Notes under the pieces: model-generated
What the model was told of the DNA's origin: nothing
Databases searched by the model: none
The model's input: only the letters and a program-made list of their open reading frames with translations
Assembly (NCBI GenBank): GCA_037903355.1
Contig: JBAJFE010000014.1
Span: forward strand, 2,852,001-2,916,000
Direction of reading: 5' to 3'
DNA length: 64,000 nt
Source: Trichuris trichiura
Taxonomy: Eukaryota > Nematoda > Enoplea > Trichinellida > Trichuridae
Shown: positions 1 to 10,700 of the stretch, one piece after another
Layout of the letters: each line of letters opens with the position of its first letter
Numbering within the stretch: the first letter of the stretch is position 1
Position numbers and translations under genes: made by a program

Positions 1-381
1 ATTTATGACTACTCGTCGAGTAGTAGCTGGGGCAGCAGTCCTCCAAAATTGCGACGGCTTCATATTTTCTTTGTCTTTGGGTAAAATACCCAAATAAACG
101 GTGAGATGATCAGCGTTGCCATCGAACTCCCCAGTCAGCTTATAAAACTTGACGGTTACATACACGCCACGTTTCGGTTTCAAAGTTCCGTATGACGGTT
201 TGCTGCCGAGCTGTTTCAGTCTGGTAGACTTGATCTTGAATGAGATCAATGAGTCTGTTGGATTGGTCATTCGGAACTTGTCAAGGCGGTCTTCATTGTA
301 TGACGGCTTGAACTTAAAGCTGTCCTTTGAAAAGGTTATTTTGTCCAACAGTTCCTTCTCTTCAATGGACGGATCAGCCAT
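1..381 (-). CDS. MSP-domain protein, 5' part (runs off the left edge)
   Basis: Minus-strand reading frame from an ATG at 381-379, open for 127 codons to the window edge. The translation matches the major sperm protein (MSP) beta-sandwich fold: an N-terminal stretch ending in FRMTNPTDSLISFKIKST, then SYGTLKPKRGVYVTV, then YLGILPKDKENMKPSQFW and a TTRRVVI end. In this family TN(P/T)-ISFKIK(S/T) and LKP are the hallmark strands. MSPs and MSP-domain proteins are small cytosolic proteins that polymerise in nematode sperm or act as VAP-like adaptors; which type this is cannot be told from the part present. At 127 codons it is about the size of one MSP domain, but no stop is seen, so an extension is possible. 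The start is the first ATG and gives a typical MSP N-terminus. This gene is the main proof that the DNA is nematode. Confidence 0.85.
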   Translation of the reverse strand, partial: MADPSIEEKELLDKITFSKDSFKFKPSYNEDRLDKFRMTNPTDSLISFKIKSTRLKQLGSKPSYGTLKPKRGVYVTVKFYKLTGEFDGNADHLTVYLGILPKDKENMKPSQFWRTAAPATTRRVVIN

Positions 382-1065
382 CTTCACTTTTCAGAAGTGT
401 TTAAGAAAACGGCTGCGCGTAACCAGGTGGTTCAGCTGTCAGTAAAGTGACAGTGCTACCAATGCGGAGCACTCTATTCGTTTGCTTTAAAGCCAGTGCT
501 TTAGAGTAAGGCGTCTTTCCATGTAACCTGAGTTCTATTATTTCTATTGTAATGTCAAATGAAAATTTTATTTAATACGTAGACGAGATTTCCGTGGTAG
601 ATTAAATGTGCTCTGATGTCTTTGAATGCAGCTTGCTTTTTCGTATTTATTTTGTCTGTCAAATTATAGAAATTCCTTGTTACATGACTACGCAGTTGCG
701 GTAAAATATCAGTTCAATAGAAAGTTTAATCCAAGAAAAGTGAAACGAAGCTTTCTGCACCGTCTAGTTCGATCTTCAGCTTTTATATAAGATGGTACCG
801 GTTAAGGAGAGTATGATCTGATTTACATGCTAAAGACGGAACTAAACAATTCCGAAAACTCCATGTCACTCCTTTCGGACTAAGTTTCGCTTTTAACGAT
901 TGCTTCAGCGTTGTTGCAACATCGTGAAGCCTTACTTAGTGTTCGGAAACTCTATTTTCAACTTCCTAATAAATACTGGTAGAAATGCATGATGGTTACT
1001 AAGAATGTTAGCAGAGGTGGCAATGAAGTAATAGTACTCCTGGGAACGGAATAGCTGCGGAACTA
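382..1065. other. intergenic, nothing recognised
   Basis: AT-rich spacer upstream of the MSP-domain gene. It should hold that gene's promoter, but I see no clear TATA box, RNA gene or transposon end. Confidence 0.4.
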
Positions 1066-1302
1066 CAGTGGAACCTCCAAAGTTGACCAGCTCCATATGT
1101 CGACTACGTCCCTAAGTTAACCGAATTTTGACCGGTTGGTTGGTCCGCACGTTAATAAGTGCAAGGAAAACCTCTATAAGTCGACCATCGTGAGTGGGAA
1201 GTTGACCGCTTTAGCCGTGACGTGCTATATGGATGCAATGCTAGTTTGCTCTCTGTAAGTTGACCAGTCTGTTGGGCCGTCAGCTTACGGAGGTTCAACT
1301 GG
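1066..1302. mobile_element. pogo/Tigger-type MITE
   Basis: A stretch of about 237 bp bounded by inverted ends. The left end reads CAGTGGAACCTCC followed by an AAGTTGACC block; the right end, read on the minus strand, is CAGTTGAACCTCCGTAAG followed by CTGAC. Both sides are flanked by TA (1064-1065 and 1303-1304), the target duplication of Tc1/mariner/pogo elements. There is no coding capacity, so this is a non-autonomous element. Internal GTTGACC/GGTCAAC blocks suggest extra sub-terminal inverted repeats. Confidence 0.6.
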
Positions 1303-1304
1303 TA

Positions 1305-2997
1305 TTTGGTGAAAGTGGAAATAACAGATTGCCCAGGTGCCTCCAATTATGATAAAGATTACTAGCTGGAAAATGAATGTGTAAATTCACGGAAGTAGTA
1401 GCTGATCTACGCAGCGATTTTTTAATGTGGCTCGATAATTCTGTTATGGACCTGACAACCCAGAGAACAGGAAAAAAGCAGTTTTGAAACGTATGAAACA
1501 TTATCTTGTATTTTAACGGTTTGGCTATCCTTTTGCTGGTAGGGTATTTGTCCTTATTTTAATTAAAGGCATTCACGACAGCGCAATCGACGTAACTGAA
1601 GAACGGTAGAATGAGATTTGTTAAAGCAGTCATACTATGTTCAGTGTTCAGCGTCTGATATAATGAGAGCGAGTAAAAGTATCTGCTCATAGGTAGGCTC
1701 ATTAAGTTTACTACTTTTTAAACTCGCTTTCGAGCTCTACGTAGATACCCAGGTGCTACTATGCAGTCTACTCCAGTGGTTAGCATTTGTGGCTCCTACC
1801 TACACGGCCTGTGGTGAAATTCTTAACACGGGAAATTGTTCATTGCAGCTCAGGCATTAAAATTGCCAATGACATTTCCAGCAAAACTTGTTCGTAATTT
1901 GGTCATGAAAAATTTAGATGGAAGTTAAAATGTCTCCAATGCCTCACCTTTCTGAAGCTATGGTTCTTAAATCACGGTGAACATAAAATGAACGATGAAA
2001 AGCGAAGCATTCTGTTGGATTCTTCTCCTATGATGAAGACGATTCTGCTGCGGAATGGGCTATTTGTGTGTTCTGTGAAGTCTTCTTACTATTGGCAAAT
2101 ACATTGTCCAACTGTTGCTCAGATAGAACAGGAAGAAAAAGTGTTACTACTGCTAAAGGTCTCTTCTTCTGAGTCTCGCATGAAAACTTCGCAAAACAAG
2201 CAAAGTTTCACTACTCAATCATTCAGCATTGCTTAAACTAATCTTAATATTTAACTGTTTAACCTTTCTATATCGACAGGTCACATAACGAAGTTTCCTT
2301 GATGCAACGCTTAATATTTATTTCACGGAAAAAATAATAACGGGTGTGTTTAACTGTGCAGTAAGTTTAGCTGCTACGTAGTTTCACTTCACTTCTGAAA
2401 CGTAAATGAGTTCAGCGCTCGTTTGCAACAGTGTCTTCTGATGGAAAAGAATGTTGGACTCCAAACGAATCCTAATGATAAGAAATAAATGCGCGTCGCG
2501 TCCTGAAAGATGAATTTTTATTACATAAAACTGTGCATCTTTTAGGAACTGTTCTTTCTCGGCGTCAACACTGCACCGTTCAGCGGTGACGATAGGTCCA
2601 AACAGATCCCAAAATTAAGTAATTTTTTCAGATAGAATTCGTTCTCACAGATTTTATTACTGATGAGGGAATGCAAGAGCGCCTGAAAAGCGTTCTTAGC
2701 TGAGATCTCAGGAGGTATTCTTTTTGCCTGAAAAAACCACTGTAGTCAAGGAAAGAATGTTATGCGAACCAGTAGTCAAATGGACTAATGAACATGGAAG
2801 ATGCACAGGAGTCTCAATGTTTACTTTTATAGAAGTTTCGTACGTGGTTTTCACAGATTGTTGGGCATGGTTCCGAGAAATTAGAAACGAAATGTTCTGC
2901 TTTCGAAAAAATTTACTTAATCTGAGTACTCTTACATGAGCATGTTGATGGCAAAATCACTTAAGTAATTTAATGAGTATGGGAAGTACTTCGAATT
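1305..2997. other. intergenic, nothing recognised
   Basis: Only short frames of no recognisable family. A loose inverted repeat (GCGAGTAAAAGTA near 1668 against TACTTTTTAAACTCGC near 1715) is visible but not convincing as a defined element. Confidence 0.35.
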
Positions 2998-3070
2998 GCC
3001 CATACATTTCAGTCGGTAGAGTGCTAGGCTTTTAACCTAAATGTCCAGGGTTCGACTCCCCGCGTGGGCG
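2998..3070 (+). tRNA. tRNA-Lys(UUU), possibly a pseudogene
   Basis: A 73-nt cloverleaf. The acceptor GCCCATA pairs with CGTGGGC at six of seven positions (one wobble, last pair mismatched). The D-loop AGTCGGTA is the normal Lys form. The anticodon loop CTTTTAA gives UUU, and the T arm is CAGGGTTCGACTCCCCG. The D stem (TTTC/GAGT) and the first anticodon-stem pair (C/A) are imperfect, so it may be a decaying copy. The discriminator is G, as in metazoan tRNA-Lys. There is no intron. Confidence 0.65.
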
Positions 3071-4990
3071 GTAAGTTGGGCTGTTCATATCTTGCCAGCT
3101 GTTTTTTTGTTTAAAGGAGAGAACGCACGCTACTGCGAAGGAAGCACCTATTGGCCACAATGAACTAAACATTTGCAGATATAATCGAGGCTCTGCAAAG
3201 AGCAAAATTAGTTGAGATGGTCACGCTTCCGTCTAAAACCTCAAAAAAAGTTTCCCTATTGAAATGGAATGATATGCCATTAAAATTAATGAGTATTCAG
3301 AACTCATGTATCAGACAGGGATGTCTGATGTTAGATGAAACAACTAAACTCACTCAGCCACAAATTCCAAAAGCATATGTCACTTGTGATGCCTTCAGGA
3401 ACGTTATAAATGAACTCGAGAATACAGTCACAGTTAACCATGGACGATCGTAAAAGTGTCCAAACTAGGACAACGGGCCAGGCACATAAGGCTTCCATCG
3501 CAATTGAATACGCAGCACATTGTTTTCAAGCAATTAATCCAAACGTTTCTTGCTGAACAAGGCGATTTTATCTCAGAAAGACGGCGCTAAGTTAATATAA
3601 ATACAGTCATCGCAGCAGTAACTCAAGCCGGGATAATAAAAGAATGACCAAATACTGCCAGCTTTGATTTACAAAACAAGATTTTGTATTAGCCCTGTCT
3701 TTGAGGCAGATGAACAATTACTGATATTCAAACACTATGGTTCGTCTTAACGACGTTGAGCGACCGTAGTGGAAAATTTTTTTTGGCAGTATCCAAAATT
3801 CACAGAGATAAACTGCTCCGTAAGACAGATAATGTTCTACTATTTACAAAGCAGTTTGTCTAAACTGCAGTTCCTCAGTTTGCCACTATAAACTGGTCAC
3901 TATTAAAGATTTGCTTGTTCACTTCTTTATTTACCTTATACGTTCATTACGGATCAAGGAAGAACTGGAACAAGTGATTGAATAAATCTTTTATATGTTA
4001 TAGCTTTGAATACGTAGTATTTTGCATTGGGTGTTAAATTCTCATGGTAGAGCTTTTTTACGAGAGAACCTGTTCTTCCAAAAACTCATTTTTTTTCAAA
4101 GCTTTAGGGTCTACAGTTGACACGTCCTTAGCGGTAAAAGCTGATGGATATAAGAAGTAACAACATGAAACTGAATCTGTCAACATTTTAAGCTAAAAGG
4201 GTCCATGACTTACGATCCATTTCATTCCAAGCGTTCCAACGCAAGTCGAAATTATCATAGGTCGAAAAGCTTAGTCAGTGCGCCTAATGCCGAACCGGAC
4301 AACGGAGGCGGCGTTTGCTAGCGGCAGTTTTCCCATTGGTAATACATTGGTTCAATGCCATCGTTGATATACGTTTACATTTAGGCTTATGCTAAGGTGA
4401 AGTTGAACTGCACGATACTGAACAGATTTCACTATAGGCAAAAGGACCTACCATAGTGGAACATCCCCAAGGCTAAATGAGTTGGACGAACTGTAACGAA
4501 CCCATACTAAAAATTAGAACTGCTTGAACGTGAAGATTCACGCGGTTTTTCTTAACAAGATTAAACTCTTGAATTAGCTTAAGGTTGAGAGAAATCGTAC
4601 CTTGCAATACTGCTTTACAACGCATTAATACTGTTCTGAAGTTAGTTGAACAGAACTCTGTATATGGGAACTACGTTAATGTATGAACACATACGAAAGC
4701 TCACTGATCCTTTCAATGTAGTGTAAAACCTCGCAAAATTCACCCTTCCAAATTTGCGGTTTCACGAATTCATAGATTTTTTCTACTCTTGTTTACCGTA
4801 AGCTTAAGCGTAAACAAGTCATTTATATTTGTGACTTTGCTTTTTTTCCCTTACTGTAAGTGTGTGATTTATGGGAGTTATGGTTTGCGTTTTCTGTGAA
4901 CTCTGAACGCCTGCATCTTCTAAAGCTTTCTACAAGCAAGGTAAACGAGTACACATCCTCCCTTACACTGCTGACGACGGAACAAGAGCA
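3071..4990. other. intergenic, no supported gene
   Basis: No conserved protein or RNA gene seen. A 78-codon open frame at 3217-3453 (+) has no family resemblance and no splice context I can support. Confidence 0.35.
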
Positions 4991-5125
4991 GTTCCGAAAC
5001 GTACGCCATAGAATTTGTTCTGTATTTTCTCTAACAATTTGTTCATCGATTCGTTGGTAGGGCACTTTGAAGTTTATTTACAGGTACATCAAACAGAGCA
5101 AAACCCGTGAATCAAAAGAGCAACC
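4990..5125. mobile_element. truncated copy of a foldback MITE
   Basis: The right arm of the hairpin element seen complete at 40705-40906. Shared blocks include TTGGTAGGGCACTTTGAAG, then TTTACAG-TACATC and AAACCCGTGAAT in the same order. The matching left arm is missing or too diverged to see, so this is an old fragment. Confidence 0.5.
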
Positions 5126-5129
5126 ATGA

Positions 5130-7389
5130 AGCAGCTCCCTATAACAATGTCCCTGAATAAATGGAAACAAGCTGGAGAAAACGCTGGCAAGTGTGCCTCC
5201 TGTGCTGAAGCCAGAAGAATCATCTGTTTCGGCGACCACCCATGGAAATGTAAATTAGTTCTCCTGGTATGCAGTAACTCGCCATCGTACCCGCACAGCC
5301 TAATTCATCATCATAAATAAACAATTGTCACTTATGGGTACCCGTATATACATTTTAGTACCGCGTATATTCGTTTTCCGTGTACGTTACAGTACTATAC
5401 GGTTTATTACTTGAACGTTTAATTTTTTTTTACACATTTAGCATATGAAGACATGAGTTTACCGGTTTTTGTTCGTTGCCCGTTCAAAATTTGTGGATTT
5501 TCAAAATTAGGTGGGGGGACTGGAACTTGAACTCGGCGAATTACGGGGTTTTACTGTACTCAACTGATGATTGCAAGAAGATAGTAATGCTATAGCAACA
5601 ACTCAATAAAGTTCTTTCCATGTTTGGCTCAATGATGGCTGTAAGAAGGCATCTCTGTAGTGATTGATAACGTATCAGAAGCAAGCAGCGTTAGGAAGGC
5701 ATCAGCTCTTGTTTCTGTACTCTCCTGCCTACAGCTGTACATCTCTTTGTAACTACCAAAAGCAGTTGAATTGGTAGATCAGCTTTCTCAGATCTTTCAC
5801 AATAGCTACCTCCTATCTATATATACGTACACATAAATAACGAAACAAATTTCGAAGTGAGCGTACTCCGCTAGCAAACCCATTATAAGTCTGAATTCAT
5901 CCTGAGCAGAAACATACGTCGAAGACCCCGTTTACATGGAATTTCATAACGCTGTTACAAAGTCTTTCATTTTCCAATATCATTTACCGAAATGGGGGCT
6001 TTCAGAGCGACCATAATTTTTTAATCTTTTCACTAGGGATACAACATCTTTTTGATAATAACCTTTTAGGCGAGTTTGCAGCTCACCGGAAGCCTTTCTG
6101 ACTGTACTGTCATCTGCAAACCATTTTAATGCAGAAAGGCCGCCATGTCCCTGAAAAGATTATAATCTGCAGAGCAAAGGTCTGACGAATAGGAAGGATG
6201 AAGCTGTTCCTCAATACTTAGTTGATTTATTTTGCGACTGGCCACAATCAAGGTCTGCATCAGAGTGGCGTCAAGCGAAAGGGTCAGCCTTTTTTACTGA
6301 ACGTTGTCACCTACGTTATTCTTAACTTTTCATACGCTTCTTCCAATTAAGGGTACCAGCCATTTGCTGTAATGGGTTTTCCGTGTTCATTGGTCCTAAC
6401 CTCTCACGTGACGCAATAACAGAAAAATAAGAGCCACACAACTGATAACAAATCGCAAAAAATCAAAAAGGCTCGGCAGCCAACTACTGATGACACATGA
6501 CTACATATTGTTGTGAAAATAATTTTTATGCAAACTGTTAAGTTTTGATGCATTAGTATTCATACTTGCTGGAACTGACCACTTCCTAAATGGCAGTGCT
6601 TTAGTTGCCGCACAAACTCATTATTCCTTCTCTGAAGCGTAACCATATCGTTCAAAGCAGCCATCTCCATTTTACTTTTAAAATATAAAATAGCACTAAT
6701 TGTAAAACAGTGCGTCGTTCACCTTTTAATTCATTCATCCATTGTAAGCTGATGAAGAATCGTAGGTAGTCTGAAAGGTTCAGCTTTTTAGAATAAACTT
6801 TTTTAATTCAACGAAAAAGCCATCATAACACACAGCAAAATTGTACGTTACAATTACCCTGCTTAAAATTCTGGCTTCTTAATGAAATGCAACGTTGAAG
6901 CAGCAGCTTCGCAGACAGCAGCCCATTTCAAGCTTTACAGCTACCTTTCCATTGATAGTTATTGCAGCCGTGACAATACGCAAAAGGTTCCACTGCAGGC
7001 AAAATACTGAAGGAGAGTAACATCACTATCATGGAGCAAAGATGAAAACTAATATTACAACAAAGAAGTTTTATAATTTCTAAAACAAATAAGCAAGGAT
7101 ATGATGCCAGCGCATTTCACTGCTGGCCAAATCGTTTAAGAAAAAAATTCTTTAGCGTAGAGGTTGTTAAACATCGCGTAATCAGAAGCGTGGCGAAAGC
7201 TGAAACAATATGTATGAGTATTCACATATTGCTAAACAAAGCAAACTCGATAGCTGCCACGTAAACGTCAAGGAACCTTCTAGATCAGCGTCTACATTTC
7301 CCCACAAAAAAGATATTAATTGGAGCTAGCGCCGTAAATTAATAAAACACTTACTTAGCACAGTTAGTCAGAAGAAAAAACAAATAATT
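5130..7389. other. intergenic, no supported gene
   Basis: No gene recognised. At 5545-5556 a minus-strand sequence TACAGTAAAACCCCG resembles a pogo-type terminus but no partner end was found. From about 7390 onward the sequence becomes homologous to the 5' flanks of copies 2-4 (compare the minus strand of about 60640-60870), so the duplicated unit begins near here. Confidence 0.35.
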
Positions 7390-7719
7390 TCTTTCCTTTC
7401 AAAAAGTTACACATGCGTGAGATAGAAATAGGAACAAATCAAAAGAGAAATAATAATTCCCATAGCGGGGGACAATAAACAGAACAGCCAATGGTTACAT
7501 AGGAATTCCAAACCATGCTGAAATTCACGGTAAAATGTTTTGAAAATAGCAGTGCATGAGCAGTGCGTCGTATTATAAATGGATAAAAATTCAAAACGAA
7601 GCAAACAGTTGGTGAAAAATTTATTCATCTGTCAGACCGCTGCAGAGTGCAAATACACCACATCGCAATGCATCTCTATAAAATGAGGTAGCACTCTGTC
7701 GGAAAGCGTACAGTGCAGC

Positions 7720-10700
7720 ATGTTGCACCGAAAGTGCTGGACGCTTCTACTTCTACCATTATGCTTGGCATTTTACCGGCAGGTATGAAGAACTAACTAC
7801 CAGCTTTAACATCAATCTAATGGCTTCTACTCGGATTTCAGGACCACGGCGCACGATGTGGTGTTCCAGCAGCATATGGCGGACAGTCGATCCAAGCATA
7901 CCTTGATAACAAATCAGACACGTTAGTTCTCCCGTGGACAGTGGCTATTCGAAACAATCTTGGAAAGTTCAAATGTCTTGGTAGCATTATACCTGACAAC
8001 GACCACAGTGCTAGGCAGAAAAACTATTCAGCATTAGTACTGACAGCCGGAAGTTGTTTCCGCCAGTATGTTGATAACTTTCTCAATCCATGTTTCAAAT
8101 TTTCCATGATTTCAGCTCACTGAGAAAAAAATGGGGTTCGCCTCGTCACTACAAAGTGTATGCCGGTTTAGATCGCCTTCGTCTTTTTTTAAATCACGGT
8201 GAAAAATCGAAGGCCAGAGCAATCCGAATAATGCCATACGATGCGGTAAATGAAAACATTTGGAATGGAGTTGCCCTGGTTACTTTGAAGAAACCATTCG
8301 TTTTCAACAAGCACATTTCACCAGTATGCTTAGCGGAAAAGTACGCTGTCCCACCAGACACTTCGCTTTGCTTGGTCTCTACATACCACAAGAGGAGACT
8401 GGATGAAGAGGCCGTGAGAATGGTGCCCGGGTCAGTTTGCAAATTCGGCCATTTCCCTGAATTGGCTAGAACTGGTGGGCTATGCAGTCATCACGAGAGA
8501 GCTGACACAGAGAAAGTACGTTCACTCTATTGATAACCGTCTGAAGAACAACGTTCTTCCATTTTAGTCACTTGGAGGACCACTTGTATGCATGATAAAC
8601 GGAAGAGCACACCAATTTGGCGTATATCTATCACAATTAATTACGAAGAAGGCATTATCATTCCACAAGCAAGCGCTTCATTTCTACGGGCACGTTTCAA
8701 CTGCGTTTGAGACAAACTCGCCAACAGGGTCGAATGTAATCCAGCTTGGTTCGACTGGTGCCCATTCAAAGCCATCTGTGTCGTCAAGCAGTTCAGCATC
8801 AAAACCACAGGAAGGCTGCGTACATCCACCACCGGTAAGGCTATACGAGGATACGCGTCTAATTGCCAACTATTGCTTAAAAAATGGATATACTTCATTT
8901 CAAACCCGAAAGCTGAAAGCCCTTCCAGAAACAAACAGCACTCGCTCAGGTTTTACAATTAACCAGCTATACAATAGTTCAGGCACGAACTGCGCTAAAA
9001 TGATTCATAATGCATAGTAATAATGCAGAAATCATACGAGATAGATCGTAAGAGAATCAAAGCAAAAAAAGATGGTAAAAATGCAGGGTTGCATGCAGTC
9101 TTTAACGAAGCCATTATCCGATGAATGAGTTATGTCCGTGCAGTTATTTAATTCAAAACTGATGGTGAGAATACGGAATGTCTATAATGCACACGCTGCA
9201 AGTATTCTCATAATCAGACGTCTACGCCAGTGTATCTCAAGGACTGAGTCGCCAGCGCCCCGTATAAACCTTTCCGAGCGTTTGGCCGCCCCCTTCCCTG
9301 ACTGTGGTTGCCCAATTTCAAGCGCGCTGATTGACTGGGAGTACGGGGGTAGCGGGATGTCATAATGTAAGTGCCGCGCAAAGTCATGTGGGGAAATTGT
9401 TTCCCACATAGTGTGTTGAACACGTATGTTCTCACCTCCGAGCCGACAAGAGATGCATGCAAATGAGATATGTCGCATGCCACACTACGCAATACCCTCA
9501 GCGATTCGGACATAATCAGGTCGCAACGTACAACAGGGAAAATAATGACTCCACCACAGTGTTTTTAAACTTAAAGCGTTCCCAACGCGAGGAGACATAA
9601 AGTACGGGGTTTGCATTCATGATAATGCTGAGCTCACTGATTAAATGTTATGAAACCGTAACGCGGCAGAGAAAAAGTAACTTTCCCGAACCATGTCGCA
9701 ATGCTAAAGATGTTCATTTTCATTTTAGCCGCCAGGTCATAGGCCACCACCAGGCAGACCAGCTCCTCCGCCATGTGTGAGACCACTGAGACCTCCCCAT
9801 GTCGTCCCACCAGGACCCCCCCATGTCGTCCCACCAAGACCTCCCCATGTCGTACCACCAAGACCGCCACCCCAGGTAATGCAAGATCTGCAGAACGCAA
9901 TACTAGTTGTCCAGTTGATAAACTTTGTTCGAGTTAGATAATTTCTTTTCCGCCAACCCAAAACTGACGATTCTGCAATAATCAGCCGTCTGTACTTTCT
10001 ACGCAGAACTCTGCAGTCCTTTCCCAGATGATCTTCGCTGAAACAGAGATTTTGTCCACGATGGTAACATCTGGCAATGTCATTCATAAAAACTACCGGT
10101 GCCATAAACATTTCTGAAGAACAATTTATTGATAATGATTTTCAAACCGCAGCCCTTAACCGTCCTGCTAAAAGTCGTTTGCCTGGTTCAAATGTAAACG
10201 GACACACTTATCATATTGCTGTCTTGCTTGATGCACTACCTTTTCTTCCACAAGCAATTTGTTAGATATATTCGTCCTGGTATCGTAATTTTTTGTTCTG
10301 TACATAACAACAGCAAAACTTGCAGCGGCAAGATGTGTACTGTGGTGACACTATCACGTTTGGAAGATCACTTCAAAGCTATGTGGTTGGAAATAACGCA
10401 CAAGACATGTTCCCCTGGAACGTCATCATTACTACAAGAGTCCGAGGATCCACCAAATGCATTGGCAGCTTGGTGCACAAGGGCCACGAACGTCAGGCCG
10501 TGAACTCCTCTGACGTTGTCCTAACAGCCGCAGAATGCTTCGGCCGGTACGTTCTAGCAGGATAATTGAGTCAGTATATTAGCAGTTGTAATTCTGGGTA
10601 GGCGCAAGCATTCGAGATTACGCGTTTATGCTGGTTCTCCACGATTTTCACGATTGAGAAGACGTGGAGCAAAAGTTAAAATTGCCAGCGTCCTCCTCTA

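Noticed and set aside
4823..5065. 80-codon minus-strand frame
   Set aside because: Overlaps the truncated foldback MITE; a similar short frame appears in its relative at 40611-40844.
7941..8123. Independent 60-codon gene starting inside exon 2 of copy 1
   Set aside because: Reads through the exon 2 donor; it is part of domain 1 of the 11-exon gene.
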